From the NCBI GenBank assembly GCA_004295245.1, contig REAR01000066.1, positions 1-51,144 of the forward strand: a stretch of DNA of 51,144 nt, in the 5' to 3' direction. Of this stretch, positions 25,545-35,700 are shown one piece after another. Below the pieces are notes generated by a model. That model saw nothing but the letters and a program-made list of their open reading frames with translations, was not told the origin of the DNA and made no database searches. Numbering within the stretch: position 1 is the stretch's first letter; the number at the start of each line of letters is the position of its first letter. Both the position numbers and the translations under genes were made by a program. The DNA is from Sphingobacteriales bacterium. GTDB taxonomy: Bacteria > Bacteroidota > Bacteroidia > Chitinophagales > Chitinophagaceae.

Positions 25545-27572
25545 CTATTTCAACACTACCCCACCTAACGAAGGCAAATGAATATTTATTTCAAATTGTT
25601 TGGTCTTTTTGTCCACCAAAGTGGTGGTAATATCTGGGTTAAACACATCTCCGGTTCCCCAAAATTCCTTGGCGTCGCTGTTAAATATTTCTTTCCATAC
25701 TTTTTTGGTATGCGTGTAAACTTTCCAGTCTCTTCTTACCTCTGGTGTCATATTAAGTATCACCAGCACATCATCAGCCGGCTTTTTTCCTTTACGGCGA
25801 AAAGTTAGTACACTTTCTTCCCGGTGTTCAAGGTCTACCCATTCAAACCCATATTCATTAAACTGGTTTTCATAAAGTGCTGGTTCATTTTTTAGTAAGT
25901 GGCATAAAGCTTTTACACAAGCTCTCATTTTTTCATGGCAATCAAATTGCAACAAATTCCACGGCAGTTCACTTTTATAATTCCACTCTACCGTGCTCCC
26001 AAATTCATTACCCATAAACAGCAATTTGGCGCCTGGGTGTGTAAACATATAAGTATATAAAAGTCGCAGGTTGGCAAATTTCTGCCATTCATCGCCGGGC
26101 ATTTTGTAAATCATTGGGCTTTTGCCATGCACTACTTCATCATGACTCAGCGGCAACATAAAATTTTCATCGTAATAATACATCATACTAAATGAAAACT
26201 GGTTTTGCTGAAACTGCCGGTTGAAAGGATCTTGCTTAAAATATTTTAATGTATCATGCATCCAGCCCATCATCCATTTCATACCAAATCCCAGTCCATC
26301 TGCAAATGTGGGTTTAGATACCCCAGGCCAATCTGTAGCTTCTTCTGCTATGGTTTGCACATCCGGAAAATCGCGGTAAATGGTTTCGTTCAAATCTTTT
26401 ATAAAAGCTATTGCTTCTAAATTACCATCACCTCCAAACTCATTGGGTTCCCATTGCCCTGCAGTACGGCTGTAATTCAACTTCAGCATTGATGAAACCG
26501 CATCCACTCTTATTCCATCTACATGAAACTTATCCAGCCAAAAACGAGCACCACTGATGAGAAACGATTTTACTTCGCCTCTTTTGTAATTAAAAATATA
26601 GCTGTTCCAATCGGGGTGATACCCTTTACGCATATCAGCATACTCATAAGTATGTGTGCCATCAAACATAAAAAGCCCATGGCTATCGTATGGAAAATGT
26701 GAGGGCACCCAATCTAATATAACTCCAATCCCTTCATTATGGAAAGCTTCAATCATTTTCATAAACTCTTGCGGCGATCCGAAACGTGAAGTGGGTGCAA
26801 AATAGCCGGTACCCTGATACCCCCAGCTACCATCAAAAGGGTGCTCCATTACGGGCATTAATTCTATATGGGTAAAGCCCATTTCTTTTACATATGGCAC
26901 CAATCTTTCTGTTATCTGCGCATAGCTGTTGTACGATTCTTCATCATCTTTATCGGGTCGCATCCAACTGGCAAGATGTACTTCATAAACACTCCAAGGC
27001 GCTTCTAATGCATTGTGTTTTTTCCGTTTCTTCATCCAATCTGCATCAGCCCATTGGTGATGAATATCCCAGGTGATAGAAGCTGTAAGTGGTCGCTTCT
27101 CCCAAAAATTAGCAAAGGGGTCTCCTTTATCTGTTTCTACTCCTTTAAAACCTTTGATATGATATTTATAAACCTCACCTAAACCAAGGCCGGGTATAAA
27201 GCCTTCCCAAACACCACTCTTATCCCAACGTGGATGCAACTCAAAATCAAAATCTTTCCAGTCGTTGAAATTTCCTTTTACAGATACACTGGTTGCATTG
27301 GGTGCCCATACTGCAAAATACATGCCCCAGAGATTGTTTACCTGTATAGAGTGCGAACCAAATTTATCATACAAGCTATAATGTGTTCCTTGCTGAAAGT
27401 TGTGGATATCTTCATCGGTAAGCAATGAATAGTTCCATACTTTTTGCGATGCATCAACAAAATTTTTGTCTTCATAACGTTGCATAGTGTTGTTGTTTTT
27501 TTGGGTGATGCGCTTTGGTTCTGTTTCTTTATTTGCAATCGTTCTTGATGCTGCTTTTTTTGCTTTGGCCAT
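25545..27572 (-). CDS. glgB: 1,4-alpha-glucan branching enzyme (GH13)
   Basis: This enzyme makes alpha-1,6 branches in glycogen. The 675-residue protein has a lysine-rich N-terminal extension (about 1-30), a carbohydrate-binding CBM48 domain (about 75-165, with VSVKGNFNDW), a GH13 catalytic barrel and a C-terminal all-beta domain. Catalytic residues are visible: D357 in DGIRVDAVS as nucleophile, E410 in TIAEEATDWP as acid/base and the aspartate in LSHDEVVHGK. This arrangement is typical of the plant/animal-like branching enzymes found in many Bacteroidota. No other glycogen gene is in the window. Confidence 0.93.
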   Translation of the reverse strand: MAKAKKAASRTIANKETEPKRITQKNNNTMQRYEDKNFVDASQKVWNYSLLTDEDIHNFQQGTHYSLYDKFGSHSIQVNNLWGMYFAVWAPNATSVSVKGNFNDWKDFDFELHPRWDKSGVWEGFIPGLGLGEVYKYHIKGFKGVETDKGDPFANFWEKRPLTASITWDIHHQWADADWMKKRKKHNALEAPWSVYEVHLASWMRPDKDDEESYNSYAQITERLVPYVKEMGFTHIELMPVMEHPFDGSWGYQGTGYFAPTSRFGSPQEFMKMIEAFHNEGIGVILDWVPSHFPYDSHGLFMFDGTHTYEYADMRKGYHPDWNSYIFNYKRGEVKSFLISGARFWLDKFHVDGIRVDAVSSMLKLNYSRTAGQWEPNEFGGDGNLEAIAFIKDLNETIYRDFPDVQTIAEEATDWPGVSKPTFADGLGFGMKWMMGWMHDTLKYFKQDPFNRQFQQNQFSFSMMYYYDENFMLPLSHDEVVHGKSPMIYKMPGDEWQKFANLRLLYTYMFTHPGAKLLFMGNEFGSTVEWNYKSELPWNLLQFDCHEKMRACVKALCHLLKNEPALYENQFNEYGFEWVDLEHREESVLTFRRKGKKPADDVLVILNMTPEVRRDWKVYTHTKKVWKEIFNSDAKEFWGTGDVFNPDITTTLVDKKTKQFEINIHLPSLGGVVLK

Positions 27573-27720
27573 TATATGAGCGGTTTTGCAGTTAGTGGGT
27601 GTGAGAATACCTTTAACCTAAAATTAAGAACTGCCAACCAGATAATACTATTTTAATAAAGATATTCGCCATGGTTATTAAATGCTGTTATTAGTAGTAG
27701 TTAAATAGTAGTGCAAAAGA

Positions 27721-27770
27721 TGAACGGATTGCGACGCAACGATGCTGAAGCAAGTACCAGGGCTGGTTTC
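27721..27770 (+). repeat. two-block intergenic repeat, copy 7
   Basis: Core variant TTGCGACGCAAC at 27729-27740, with a block like GGCTGGTTTC at 27761-27770. This is the only copy found between divergent genes. Confidence 0.65.
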
Positions 27771-27837
27771 AAACATTGTACTACACTATTAAACTTTTAC
27801 CAGTATTCTTAATAACAACAAACAAAGTATAGCCAAA

Positions 27838-30600
27838 ATGACAAAAACACTGTTTGCACTGCTTACGGGCATACTGTACTGTAGTGCTGCCTTATCCCAA
27901 TCAAGCTCCGTAAAAGGAATTATCTCCGACACTTCTTCTAAAACAAATTTGCAAAATGCAGTGGTTTCTTTACTGCAACCAAAAGACTCTGTACTGGTAA
28001 AATTTACCCGTACAAAAGCTGGTGGCCAGTTTGAAATAAACAATGTGCCTGCAGGTAAATATTTGCTGGTGGTAAGCTACCCCAAATATGCCGAATATGC
28101 GGATGAAATTTTTATTGAACCGAACTTGTCTTTTAATGCAGGTACTATACCTGTAATATTAAAAGCTAAACTGCTTGAAGAAGTGGTGGTGCGGCAAAAG
28201 ATTGCTGCCATTCGGTTTAAAGGCGATACGTTAGAATTTAAAGCCGATAGCTTTAGAGTAAATGCTAATGCCAACGTGCAAGAGCTGTTAAAAAAATTAC
28301 CCGGCTTACAGGTAAACAGTAAAGGAGAAATTACTGCCCAAGGAGAAAAGATTGAAAAAGTATTAGTTGATGGGGAAGAATTTTTTAGTGACGATCCTGC
28401 TGTGGTTACTCAAAGTTTGCGGGCCGACGCTGTTGACAAAGTGCAGGTGTTTGATAAAAAAAGCGACCAGGCTGCTTTTACCGGCATAGATGACGGACAA
28501 AAAACAAAAACTATTAACCTGCAATTAAAAGAAAATAAGAAGAAAGGATATTTTGGCAAAGTGGAAGCAGGATATGATTTTAACCGATATCGCTATGGCA
28601 AGGCTTTGGGTAATTTGTTTAATGGCAAGAAAAAAATGGCGGGTTATATTACTACCGATAATACCAAATTTGAATCGCTGAATTGGGAAGAGCGAAGAAA
28701 TTATGGTAACGATAATAATACGGTGGTGATGGAAGACGGCGGTGTTATGATTACTTCTACCGGTGATGACTTTAGCTGGGGACAAGGCTTACCAAATTCT
28801 ATTACCGCGGGTTTGCTTTTTAGTAATAAATGGAGTAAGGATAAATACAATACTAATAACAATTACCAGTTTAATCAATTACAGATTGAGGGTATTAATA
28901 GCAGTACCACACAAACTATTTTACCAGATACCAGTTTTATAAATACCACTAACCAAAATTTTAGTGGCACCCGCCAAAGAAACCGTTTACAAAGCATGTT
29001 TGAGTGGGCCATTGACAGTAGTAGCTCTTTAAAGCTAACTGCTGTAGGCTCTTTAAGTAATAATAAAAACAATAATCGCTTTTTGGGTAAATCTATCAGC
29101 GAAGAAGGACAACTGATAAACCAGAGCGACCGGAATACTTTAAATAATGACGAAACTCAAAACTTTGCCTCTACCCTTTTTTACAGGAAACGGTTAAAAA
29201 AGAAAGGCCGCAGCTTTTCTGTTTCTGGAGACATTAGTTTTACCAATAGAGACAATAATGGTTTTTTGTTAGCTGACAATTTTTTTTACAATAGCCTGGG
29301 TGCTGTTATTAAAAACGAAAAGCTGGACCAGAATAAAACCTTAGATGAGCAAGTGAATGTATTTAACAGTCGTTTGTCTTTTACTGAACCCATTGCCAAA
29401 AACACGTTTGCAGAGTTTAGCTATCGCATTGGTTTAAACCGAAACAATTCTGAACGCAATACTTTAGAAAAACAACAACCCGGCGACCCTAAATATGATT
29501 TCCTTGTAGACAGCCTTAGTAATCATTTTATTTTTAACACCAACACTAATGCTGGTGGTCTTACACTACGACATAATAAAACTAAGTATGGTTTTTTTAT
29601 GGGCGCCTCATTAGAACGGGTAAGCTTTAACCAGGAAGACATTCGCAAGGGCAATAACAACCGTATTGGTTTTACTAATTTTTTACCAACTGCAGGTGTC
29701 AATTTCAGCCCCAAAAAGCAACGCCGCCTTTCTATAAACTATAATACTACGGCCCGCATACCAAACCTGCAGCAGATACAACCCATTATTGATAATACCG
29801 ACCCATTAAACATAACCATTGGTAATAAAAATCTAAAACAAGAATACCGCCATAGTTTTCGCTTTAATGCCAACGATTATAAAGTACTAAAAAATAAGAG
29901 CATCTACTTTAATATTAATTTAACCGTTACTGATAATGCCATTACCAACTCTAACTACATTGATAGTATTGGCCGCCGCATTAACCAGGCAGTTAACGTA
30001 GATGGCAATTATAACTTTAATATGTGGAGTTCTTATGGTTTTGAAATTGCCCCTTCTCTAAACCTTAATTTTGGACTTAGCCCAAATGTAAGCCGCTATA
30101 TTAACTTTGTAAACGGACAAAAAAACATAAACGATAATGGAAGCCTGGGGGCAGAATTAAGCCTTAGTTTTTGGGGAGATAAAAAGGTAAACTTCTGGAG
30201 CAATTTTCAACCACGTTATAACCGCTCCGTTTCATCTATACGAAAAGAAGTGGTTACCAAATACTGGACCTACAACACCGATCTGAACATTGAAATTAAG
30301 TTGCCTAAAAAGTTTTTCTTTGAAGTAAATGCCGATATTAATATTTACCAGAAAACAGCGGTATTTGCCAATACCCGCAACGTATATTATATCAATACCT
30401 CGCTACGTAAAACCTTTCTTAAAAATGATGTTATGGAAGCCAAGGTGCATATAAACGATTTGTTTAACCAAAACCAGGGTATTAACAGAAACATCAGCAG
30501 CAACTTTATAACAGAAAGTACTCAACAGGTAGTCCGCCGGTATGTAATGTTTTCATTGGCATATAATTTTAGTAAAAACGGAAAACCTCAATCCTTTTAA
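27838..30600 (+). CDS. outer-membrane beta-barrel protein with carboxypeptidase-like N-terminal domain
   Basis: This 920-residue protein resembles TonB-dependent receptors of Bacteroidota. A signal peptide (about 1-20) is followed by a carboxypeptidase regulatory-like domain (about 23-110, VKGIISDTSSKTNLQNAVVS). A plug-like region then contains VNANANVQELLKKLPGLQV and VLVDGEEFFSDDP. The rest is long beta-barrel sequence with alternating aromatic residues, ending in FSLAYNFSK. It sits in the outer membrane and may take up or display a ligand, with no visible substrate specificity. The GLPGLI gene follows after 20 bp, a usual pairing in this phylum, so the two are probably co-transcribed. Confidence 0.87.
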   Translation: MTKTLFALLTGILYCSAALSQSSSVKGIISDTSSKTNLQNAVVSLLQPKDSVLVKFTRTKAGGQFEINNVPAGKYLLVVSYPKYAEYADEIFIEPNLSFNAGTIPVILKAKLLEEVVVRQKIAAIRFKGDTLEFKADSFRVNANANVQELLKKLPGLQVNSKGEITAQGEKIEKVLVDGEEFFSDDPAVVTQSLRADAVDKVQVFDKKSDQAAFTGIDDGQKTKTINLQLKENKKKGYFGKVEAGYDFNRYRYGKALGNLFNGKKKMAGYITTDNTKFESLNWEERRNYGNDNNTVVMEDGGVMITSTGDDFSWGQGLPNSITAGLLFSNKWSKDKYNTNNNYQFNQLQIEGINSSTTQTILPDTSFINTTNQNFSGTRQRNRLQSMFEWAIDSSSSLKLTAVGSLSNNKNNNRFLGKSISEEGQLINQSDRNTLNNDETQNFASTLFYRKRLKKKGRSFSVSGDISFTNRDNNGFLLADNFFYNSLGAVIKNEKLDQNKTLDEQVNVFNSRLSFTEPIAKNTFAEFSYRIGLNRNNSERNTLEKQQPGDPKYDFLVDSLSNHFIFNTNTNAGGLTLRHNKTKYGFFMGASLERVSFNQEDIRKGNNNRIGFTNFLPTAGVNFSPKKQRRLSINYNTTARIPNLQQIQPIIDNTDPLNITIGNKNLKQEYRHSFRFNANDYKVLKNKSIYFNINLTVTDNAITNSNYIDSIGRRINQAVNVDGNYNFNMWSSYGFEIAPSLNLNFGLSPNVSRYINFVNGQKNINDNGSLGAELSLSFWGDKKVNFWSNFQPRYNRSVSSIRKEVVTKYWTYNTDLNIEIKLPKKFFFEVNADINIYQKTAVFANTRNVYYINTSLRKTFLKNDVMEAKVHINDLFNQNQGINRNISSNFITESTQQVVRRYVMFSLAYNFSKNGKPQSF

Positions 30601-30620
30601 TTTAATACACTAATTTTTTT

Positions 30621-31391
30621 ATGAAGCAATCATCCATAAACCTGAAATACATATTGCTGCTTTTGGCCCTGTGGTTTGCTTTACCAGGCAACCTGCTGGC
30701 ACAACAAGCTAGTTTTTTAACCGCGGGCCGTGTTGAGTATGAAAAGAAAATAAACCAACACCGCATTATTGAAGAAGAAGGAGAAGAAAATTTTTGGGTG
30801 GCCGAACAAAAAAAATGGCTTACCAAAGTGACTACCGATTTTTATGAGTTGAAGTTTAATGACCATAGAAGTAGTTTTAAACTATTGCGTGAAAATACAG
30901 ATAACAAATATTTTTGGGGTGCAAAACCTAGTGATACCGATGTAGCTGTACAGGATTTACAAAACCAGCGGGTGATAATACAAAGAGATGTTTTTGAAAA
31001 CACCTATCTTATTACAGACAGCATGCGTACCATTAACTGGCGTATTACCAATGAAACCCGCACCATTGCCGGCTTTGAATGTAAAAAAGCTGTTGGCGTT
31101 ATTTGCGATTCGGTTTATGTGGTGGCTTTTTATACAGATGAAATTATTGCCAGCACCGGCCCCGAAAGTATTGGCGGTTTGCCCGGTTTAATTTTAGGTT
31201 TGGCCGTGCCCCGCCTGCATACTACCTGGTTTGCTACTAAAGTTGAGTTAACCACACCTGCAGAGACTGAATTAACACCTAAACAAAAAGGAAAAAAAAT
31301 CACCTACCGAGATTTAGTAATTGAATTGAATAAAGGTGTTAAAGATTGGGGTAAAGAAGGTGCCAAACGTATTTGGGCTGCGGTGTTGTAA
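30621..31391 (+). CDS. GLPGLI family protein
   Basis: This 256-residue secreted protein has a signal peptide ending near LAQQASF. The family motif appears as GGLPGLILGL (about 188-197), preceded by AGFECKKA and VVAFYTDEI, both typical. The role of GLPGLI proteins is unknown. They are often encoded next to outer-membrane beta-barrel proteins, as here at 20 bp, so it may assist or partner the preceding gene product in the envelope. A weak stem (GTCATCTT/AAGATGAC, 31404-31424) follows the gene but lacks a T-run. Confidence 0.92.
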   Translation: MKQSSINLKYILLLLALWFALPGNLLAQQASFLTAGRVEYEKKINQHRIIEEEGEENFWVAEQKKWLTKVTTDFYELKFNDHRSSFKLLRENTDNKYFWGAKPSDTDVAVQDLQNQRVIIQRDVFENTYLITDSMRTINWRITNETRTIAGFECKKAVGVICDSVYVVAFYTDEIIASTGPESIGGLPGLILGLAVPRLHTTWFATKVELTTPAETELTPKQKGKKITYRDLVIELNKGVKDWGKEGAKRIWAAVL

Positions 31392-31534
31392 ATTTTACGG
31401 TAGGTCATCTTAAAAAAAGATGACTCAGGCTGCCAAAACACTACGCACTGCTGGTGAATAAATAGCAAACCAATTAAACAAATTTGCTGTACTTGCATTT
31501 TGCTTTAAAAAAAACAGCTTCATAAAGATTTGCT

Positions 31535-31585
31535 GCTGAAGAGTGCGACGCAAGAATGTTGCTTGCTGTTATAATGCTGGCTCAC
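31535..31585 (+). repeat. two-block intergenic repeat, copy 8
   Basis: Core GTGCGACGCAAG at 31543-31554; block GCTGGCTCAC at 31576-31585. It lies between convergent genes. Confidence 0.7.
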
Positions 31586-31592
31586 AACTATA

Positions 31593-32615
31593 CTACCATA
31601 CATTACGCGGACACCAATCTCCGTATTTATTACCAATTAAAAAGCCCAGCACAAACTCATGCGTACCTTTGCTTACCGTGTTTAAACGAGAGGTGGTATA
31701 GTCGTATGAATAACTGATGTTAAAAGTGTTGGATACATTTAAACCTACCATGCCTGCAAAGCCATCATTAATACGATAGCTGGCACCGGCCCACAACAAA
31801 TCTCGGTACTGAAATTTGGTATTAACATCAAACTGCATTGGCGCAGGTTGCACGTATTTAACCATTACACTGGGTATGGCAGAAATATCATCGTTTAAAA
31901 AGAACCGGTACCCGGCTGTTGCAAAAATATGTGGCACCAGTTTTCCGCTTTGCGTGCCCACCTGCTGATTACTGAAAATTACTTTCTGCGGAATTATTTG
32001 TTGCGCCGAAAGACCAATAAAATAATCGCTGCTATACACCCAAACGCCGGCACCAAAATCGGGCTTAATTACATTTATTTCATTAGAGTTAAAAACCACG
32101 GGGTCTACCGGCACAGCATTGCCAAAAAATAATTTATTAGCATTTAAACTTACGTTGCGTACCCCTGCTTCAAAGCCCGCAGCAATACTTGTTTTGGCGC
32201 TAATACCTAAATGATAGGCATAGCTAACATAACCACCAAAACGATTCAGCGGCCCCGTTCTATCGTTAATAATTTTTAAACCAACCCCATGATGGGGCTT
32301 GGCTGCTTCATAATCTTGCCAGTAACTGCGGCCACGCGGGTTTTCACCGGGCATTTCAAAAGAAGTAGCTGTAGTGCGGTCATCCACCTTGCCAATTGGT
32401 TTATGAAAAGTAAGATATGTAGTTACCGGCGCATCCTGCAAACCTACCCATTGCTGCCGATGACCAATTTTTACATCTCCATAATTTTCTATACCGGTAA
32501 TAGCAGGGTTAATAATATAGTTGTTAATAATATACTGCGTATAATGTGGCTGTTGCTGGGCCAGCATTGCATTGGTTATAAACAATAAACACACTATACT
32601 CAAAAACTTTTTCAT
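31593..32615 (-). CDS. PorP/SprF family type IX secretion membrane protein
   Basis: This 340-residue outer-membrane protein begins with a signal peptide, then the family hallmark QPHYTQYIINNYIINPAITG-like stretch (about 20-40), where YxQYxxNxxxxNPA is recognisable. The remainder alternates as a beta barrel and ends KYGDWCPRNVW. PorP/SprF proteins work with the type IX system and usually partner a neighbouring secreted protein with a type B C-terminal signal, as is encoded immediately upstream here. I start at ATG 32615 rather than 32633 because it gives a normal signal peptide, but the earlier ATG is also possible. Confidence 0.9.
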   Translation of the reverse strand: MKKFLSIVCLLFITNAMLAQQQPHYTQYIINNYIINPAITGIENYGDVKIGHRQQWVGLQDAPVTTYLTFHKPIGKVDDRTTATSFEMPGENPRGRSYWQDYEAAKPHHGVGLKIINDRTGPLNRFGGYVSYAYHLGISAKTSIAAGFEAGVRNVSLNANKLFFGNAVPVDPVVFNSNEINVIKPDFGAGVWVYSSDYFIGLSAQQIIPQKVIFSNQQVGTQSGKLVPHIFATAGYRFFLNDDISAIPSVMVKYVQPAPMQFDVNTKFQYRDLLWAGASYRINDGFAGMVGLNVSNTFNISYSYDYTTSRLNTVSKGTHEFVLGFLIGNKYGDWCPRNVW

Positions 32616-32642
32616 ACTTCGTTGCTTTTCCATTTTCTTTTT

Positions 32643-32700
32643 AATACCAGCTTCAGTGTTATAATCAACAGTTGTTGCGTCGCAATCCGTTCATCGGCAG
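32643..32700 (-). repeat. two-block intergenic repeat, copy 9
   Basis: Block TACCAGC at 32645-32651; reverse core GTTGCGTCGCAA at 32674-32685, 22 nt away. It separates two genes that are probably co-transcribed. Confidence 0.7.
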
Positions 32701-32719
32701 TGCCAGTGGCAACACTTTT

Positions 32720-35700
32720 TTATCGTAAAATTGTTACAGAACCATTCATTTGCTTTCTTCCGTTTTTCGGATTGATAATCCAGTAATAAGTACCCACCGG
32801 TAATGCTTGTCCTTTCAGTCTTCCATTCCATCCGGGGTTTTGGTAACCAACAGAGCTGAATACAATTTGACCGTAGCGGTTATAAACCTCTACTGTAGAA
32901 CCGGGGTAAGAATCCAGAAATTCAATATTCCAGGTATCATTAATACCATCGCCATTTGGAGAGAACGCATTAGGCACCACCGGTGCTTTCAGCACTTTTA
33001 CAAAAACATCATCAGTATCCACACAACCATCTGCAGATGTTACTGTCAACCGGTAGGTAATATCATCTGGCGCAGTTACTTTGGGTGTTGCAATTAAAGC
33101 ATTGTCCAAATAACTGGCCGGCGTCCATAAATAAGAAATAGTATTACCTGTGCCTTTTGCATTTAAAGTAATAAAGCCCCCTTCCAACAAGGTTCTGTCG
33201 GGGCCTGCGTCTGCCACAGGTTGTGGGTTTACTTTTATTGTTTGTGTAGCACTGATGCTGCAACCATTAGCAGCTACAAAACTATAAGTTAGTGTATGAA
33301 TACCCGGTGTGGCAACTCTCGGGTTAAAAAGGCCACTGGTAGAAACGCCGGTACCGCTGTAAGTACCGGTACCGGGCAACCCAAAAATTTCTCTTGCTGC
33401 TGTTATCTGAAAAGGTGTTATCTCCTCACACACATCAGTCATAGACGTAAACTGTATTTGAGGGCTTGCACCTAAAGTAATGGTGCGGGTTGTTTGGTTT
33501 ACACAACTCAAGCCAGAGTATACCACATATCTTACCTGGTAAGTGGTGTTAGTACCAGCATCCGGGTATTTATGTGTATACGTTTTGCCTGGTGTAGGCG
33601 TATCGTCAACTGTTTTATTGGTAGGGTTGTTCAGGTAGTCCCAATACACTTCTACTTTAACCACATTACCCACATCTACAGTTGAGCCATCGGTTATAGA
33701 AACATCCTGATTACTACACAAAGTGGTGGCGTTATTTACCGTAAAGCTGGCTTGTGGTTGTGTACCATTTACTATAAATGTTTTAAGCGTGTCTTTTACA
33801 CAGCCATCTTTACTGGTAACCGTTAAACGTACGTTGTAAGGGCCTGTAACCGTATAGCGGTGCGAAGGATCCTTTAACGCAGAAGTATTGGGGTTACCAC
33901 CATTGGCGTTAGGGTCTCCAAAATTCCAGAGATAAGTAAATTGCGTTGCGCTATTATCAGGTATCGTGCTGCTATTGGTAAATTGCGCGGCAGGGTCCGT
34001 TAAGCAAATTTCAGGAGCAATAAAATCTGGACGTGGCAAGTAATTTACTGTAACAGGTCTTAAAAAAGGCACCGCATTTTTACAGCCTTTATCTGTTTCA
34101 ACATTTAATGTAATAGTATAAGGTGTGGTGTTGCCTGTTGTAAATGTATGTGTTGGGCTTTGCAGCAAAGAAGTTCCGCCGTCACCAAAATCCCATGTCC
34201 ATTTTATTAAATTACCAGCATTGGCCAATGAAGCATCGGTAAAAGTAATAGGCCTAGTTTCACAAACAGGTGCTGAAGTTGTAAAGTTCACCGTTGGTAA
34301 AGGATTAGCCACGGTGTTTTGTGATAAAGTATCTGAGTAACAACCTTTATCAGTAACCACATATAAACGAACTGCAAAAGTATTAGCCGTGGCATAAATA
34401 TGTGTTGCATTTTGTGTGGAAGCAGTGCCGCCATCGCCAAAACTCCAAAACCATTGTGTAAGTGCAGAGCCCTTGCCATCACTATTATCAGTATAAGTGG
34501 TTACGGCACCCAAGCAAACTTCTGGAGTAACTGTATAGTTGGCTTTGGGTTGTGGGTACACGGTATTCATTACTTTAGTCAGCGTATCCCAGCATCCGTC
34601 TTTTGAAGTAACCCGTAAGCGTACATTGTATGGCCCTACGGCACTATAATAATGCACTGGATTTTTCTGTGTTGCCGTACCACCATCTCCAAACTCCCAT
34701 GCATAAGCAAATTGCGCCTGAGAGCCATCACTGATGGTAGATAAATCATTAAACTGGCCGGTGCCAGCTGGCAAGCAAATAGCTGGCATATTAAAATTAA
34801 CAATAGGTTGAGCGTTTACTACAACCGTTTTAGTCATTAAAGTACTCTTACACCCTTTATCTGTTTCAACATTTAAAGTAACTGTATAGCTACCTGCTGT
34901 TGTATAGGTTTGTGTAGGGTTTTGTGCGGTTGATGTATTGCCATTGCCAAAACTCCAACTCCATTTATTTAATGCTCCGCTGTTTGCCACAGAAGCATCG
35001 GTAAAGTTGATTAGTTTTGTTTCACAAGCTGGTGAAGAAGTATTAAAATCTGAAGTAGGTAATTGGTTAACTACAATAGATTTGGTAATTGTATCTGAAA
35101 TACAGCCAATAGCAGATTTAATATATAGTTTAACCTGATAAGTACCAGCCGCCGCCCAGCGCTTTTTAGGGTTTTGTACATTGGCAGTGGTGGCATCTGC
35201 AAAATCCCAAAACCATTCAGTAACAGAACTGGCTGGTGCTGTACTCTGATCGCTGAATTGTGCAGAATCGCTTAGGCATACTTCAGCAGGTGCCAAAAAC
35301 TGTGCTGTTGGGCGGGCATAAATAGTAGTAAGCTGTTTTAGAGAGTCTTTTACACAACCGTCTTTACTAGTAATTGTTAAGCGCACATTGTAAGGCCCAA
35401 TCCCACTATAATTATATAAAGGATTAGCAAGGGTGGATACTCCTACTCCATCGCCAAAATCCCAGGCATGTGTAAATAGTGCTTGGCTTCCATCAGCAAT
35501 CGTAGACAAATCTGTAAACTGTGCTGCACCCACCGGTAAACACACATTGGGTAGATTAAAATTTACAGCGGGTAATGCATTTACTATAACGGGTCTGCTT
35601 AAGACCACACTGCGGCAACCCGAGCTGGTTTCAACCACCAATGTAACAGTGTAGGTACCGGCAGTTGCGTAATTATGTGTTGGGTTTTGTAAGATAGATG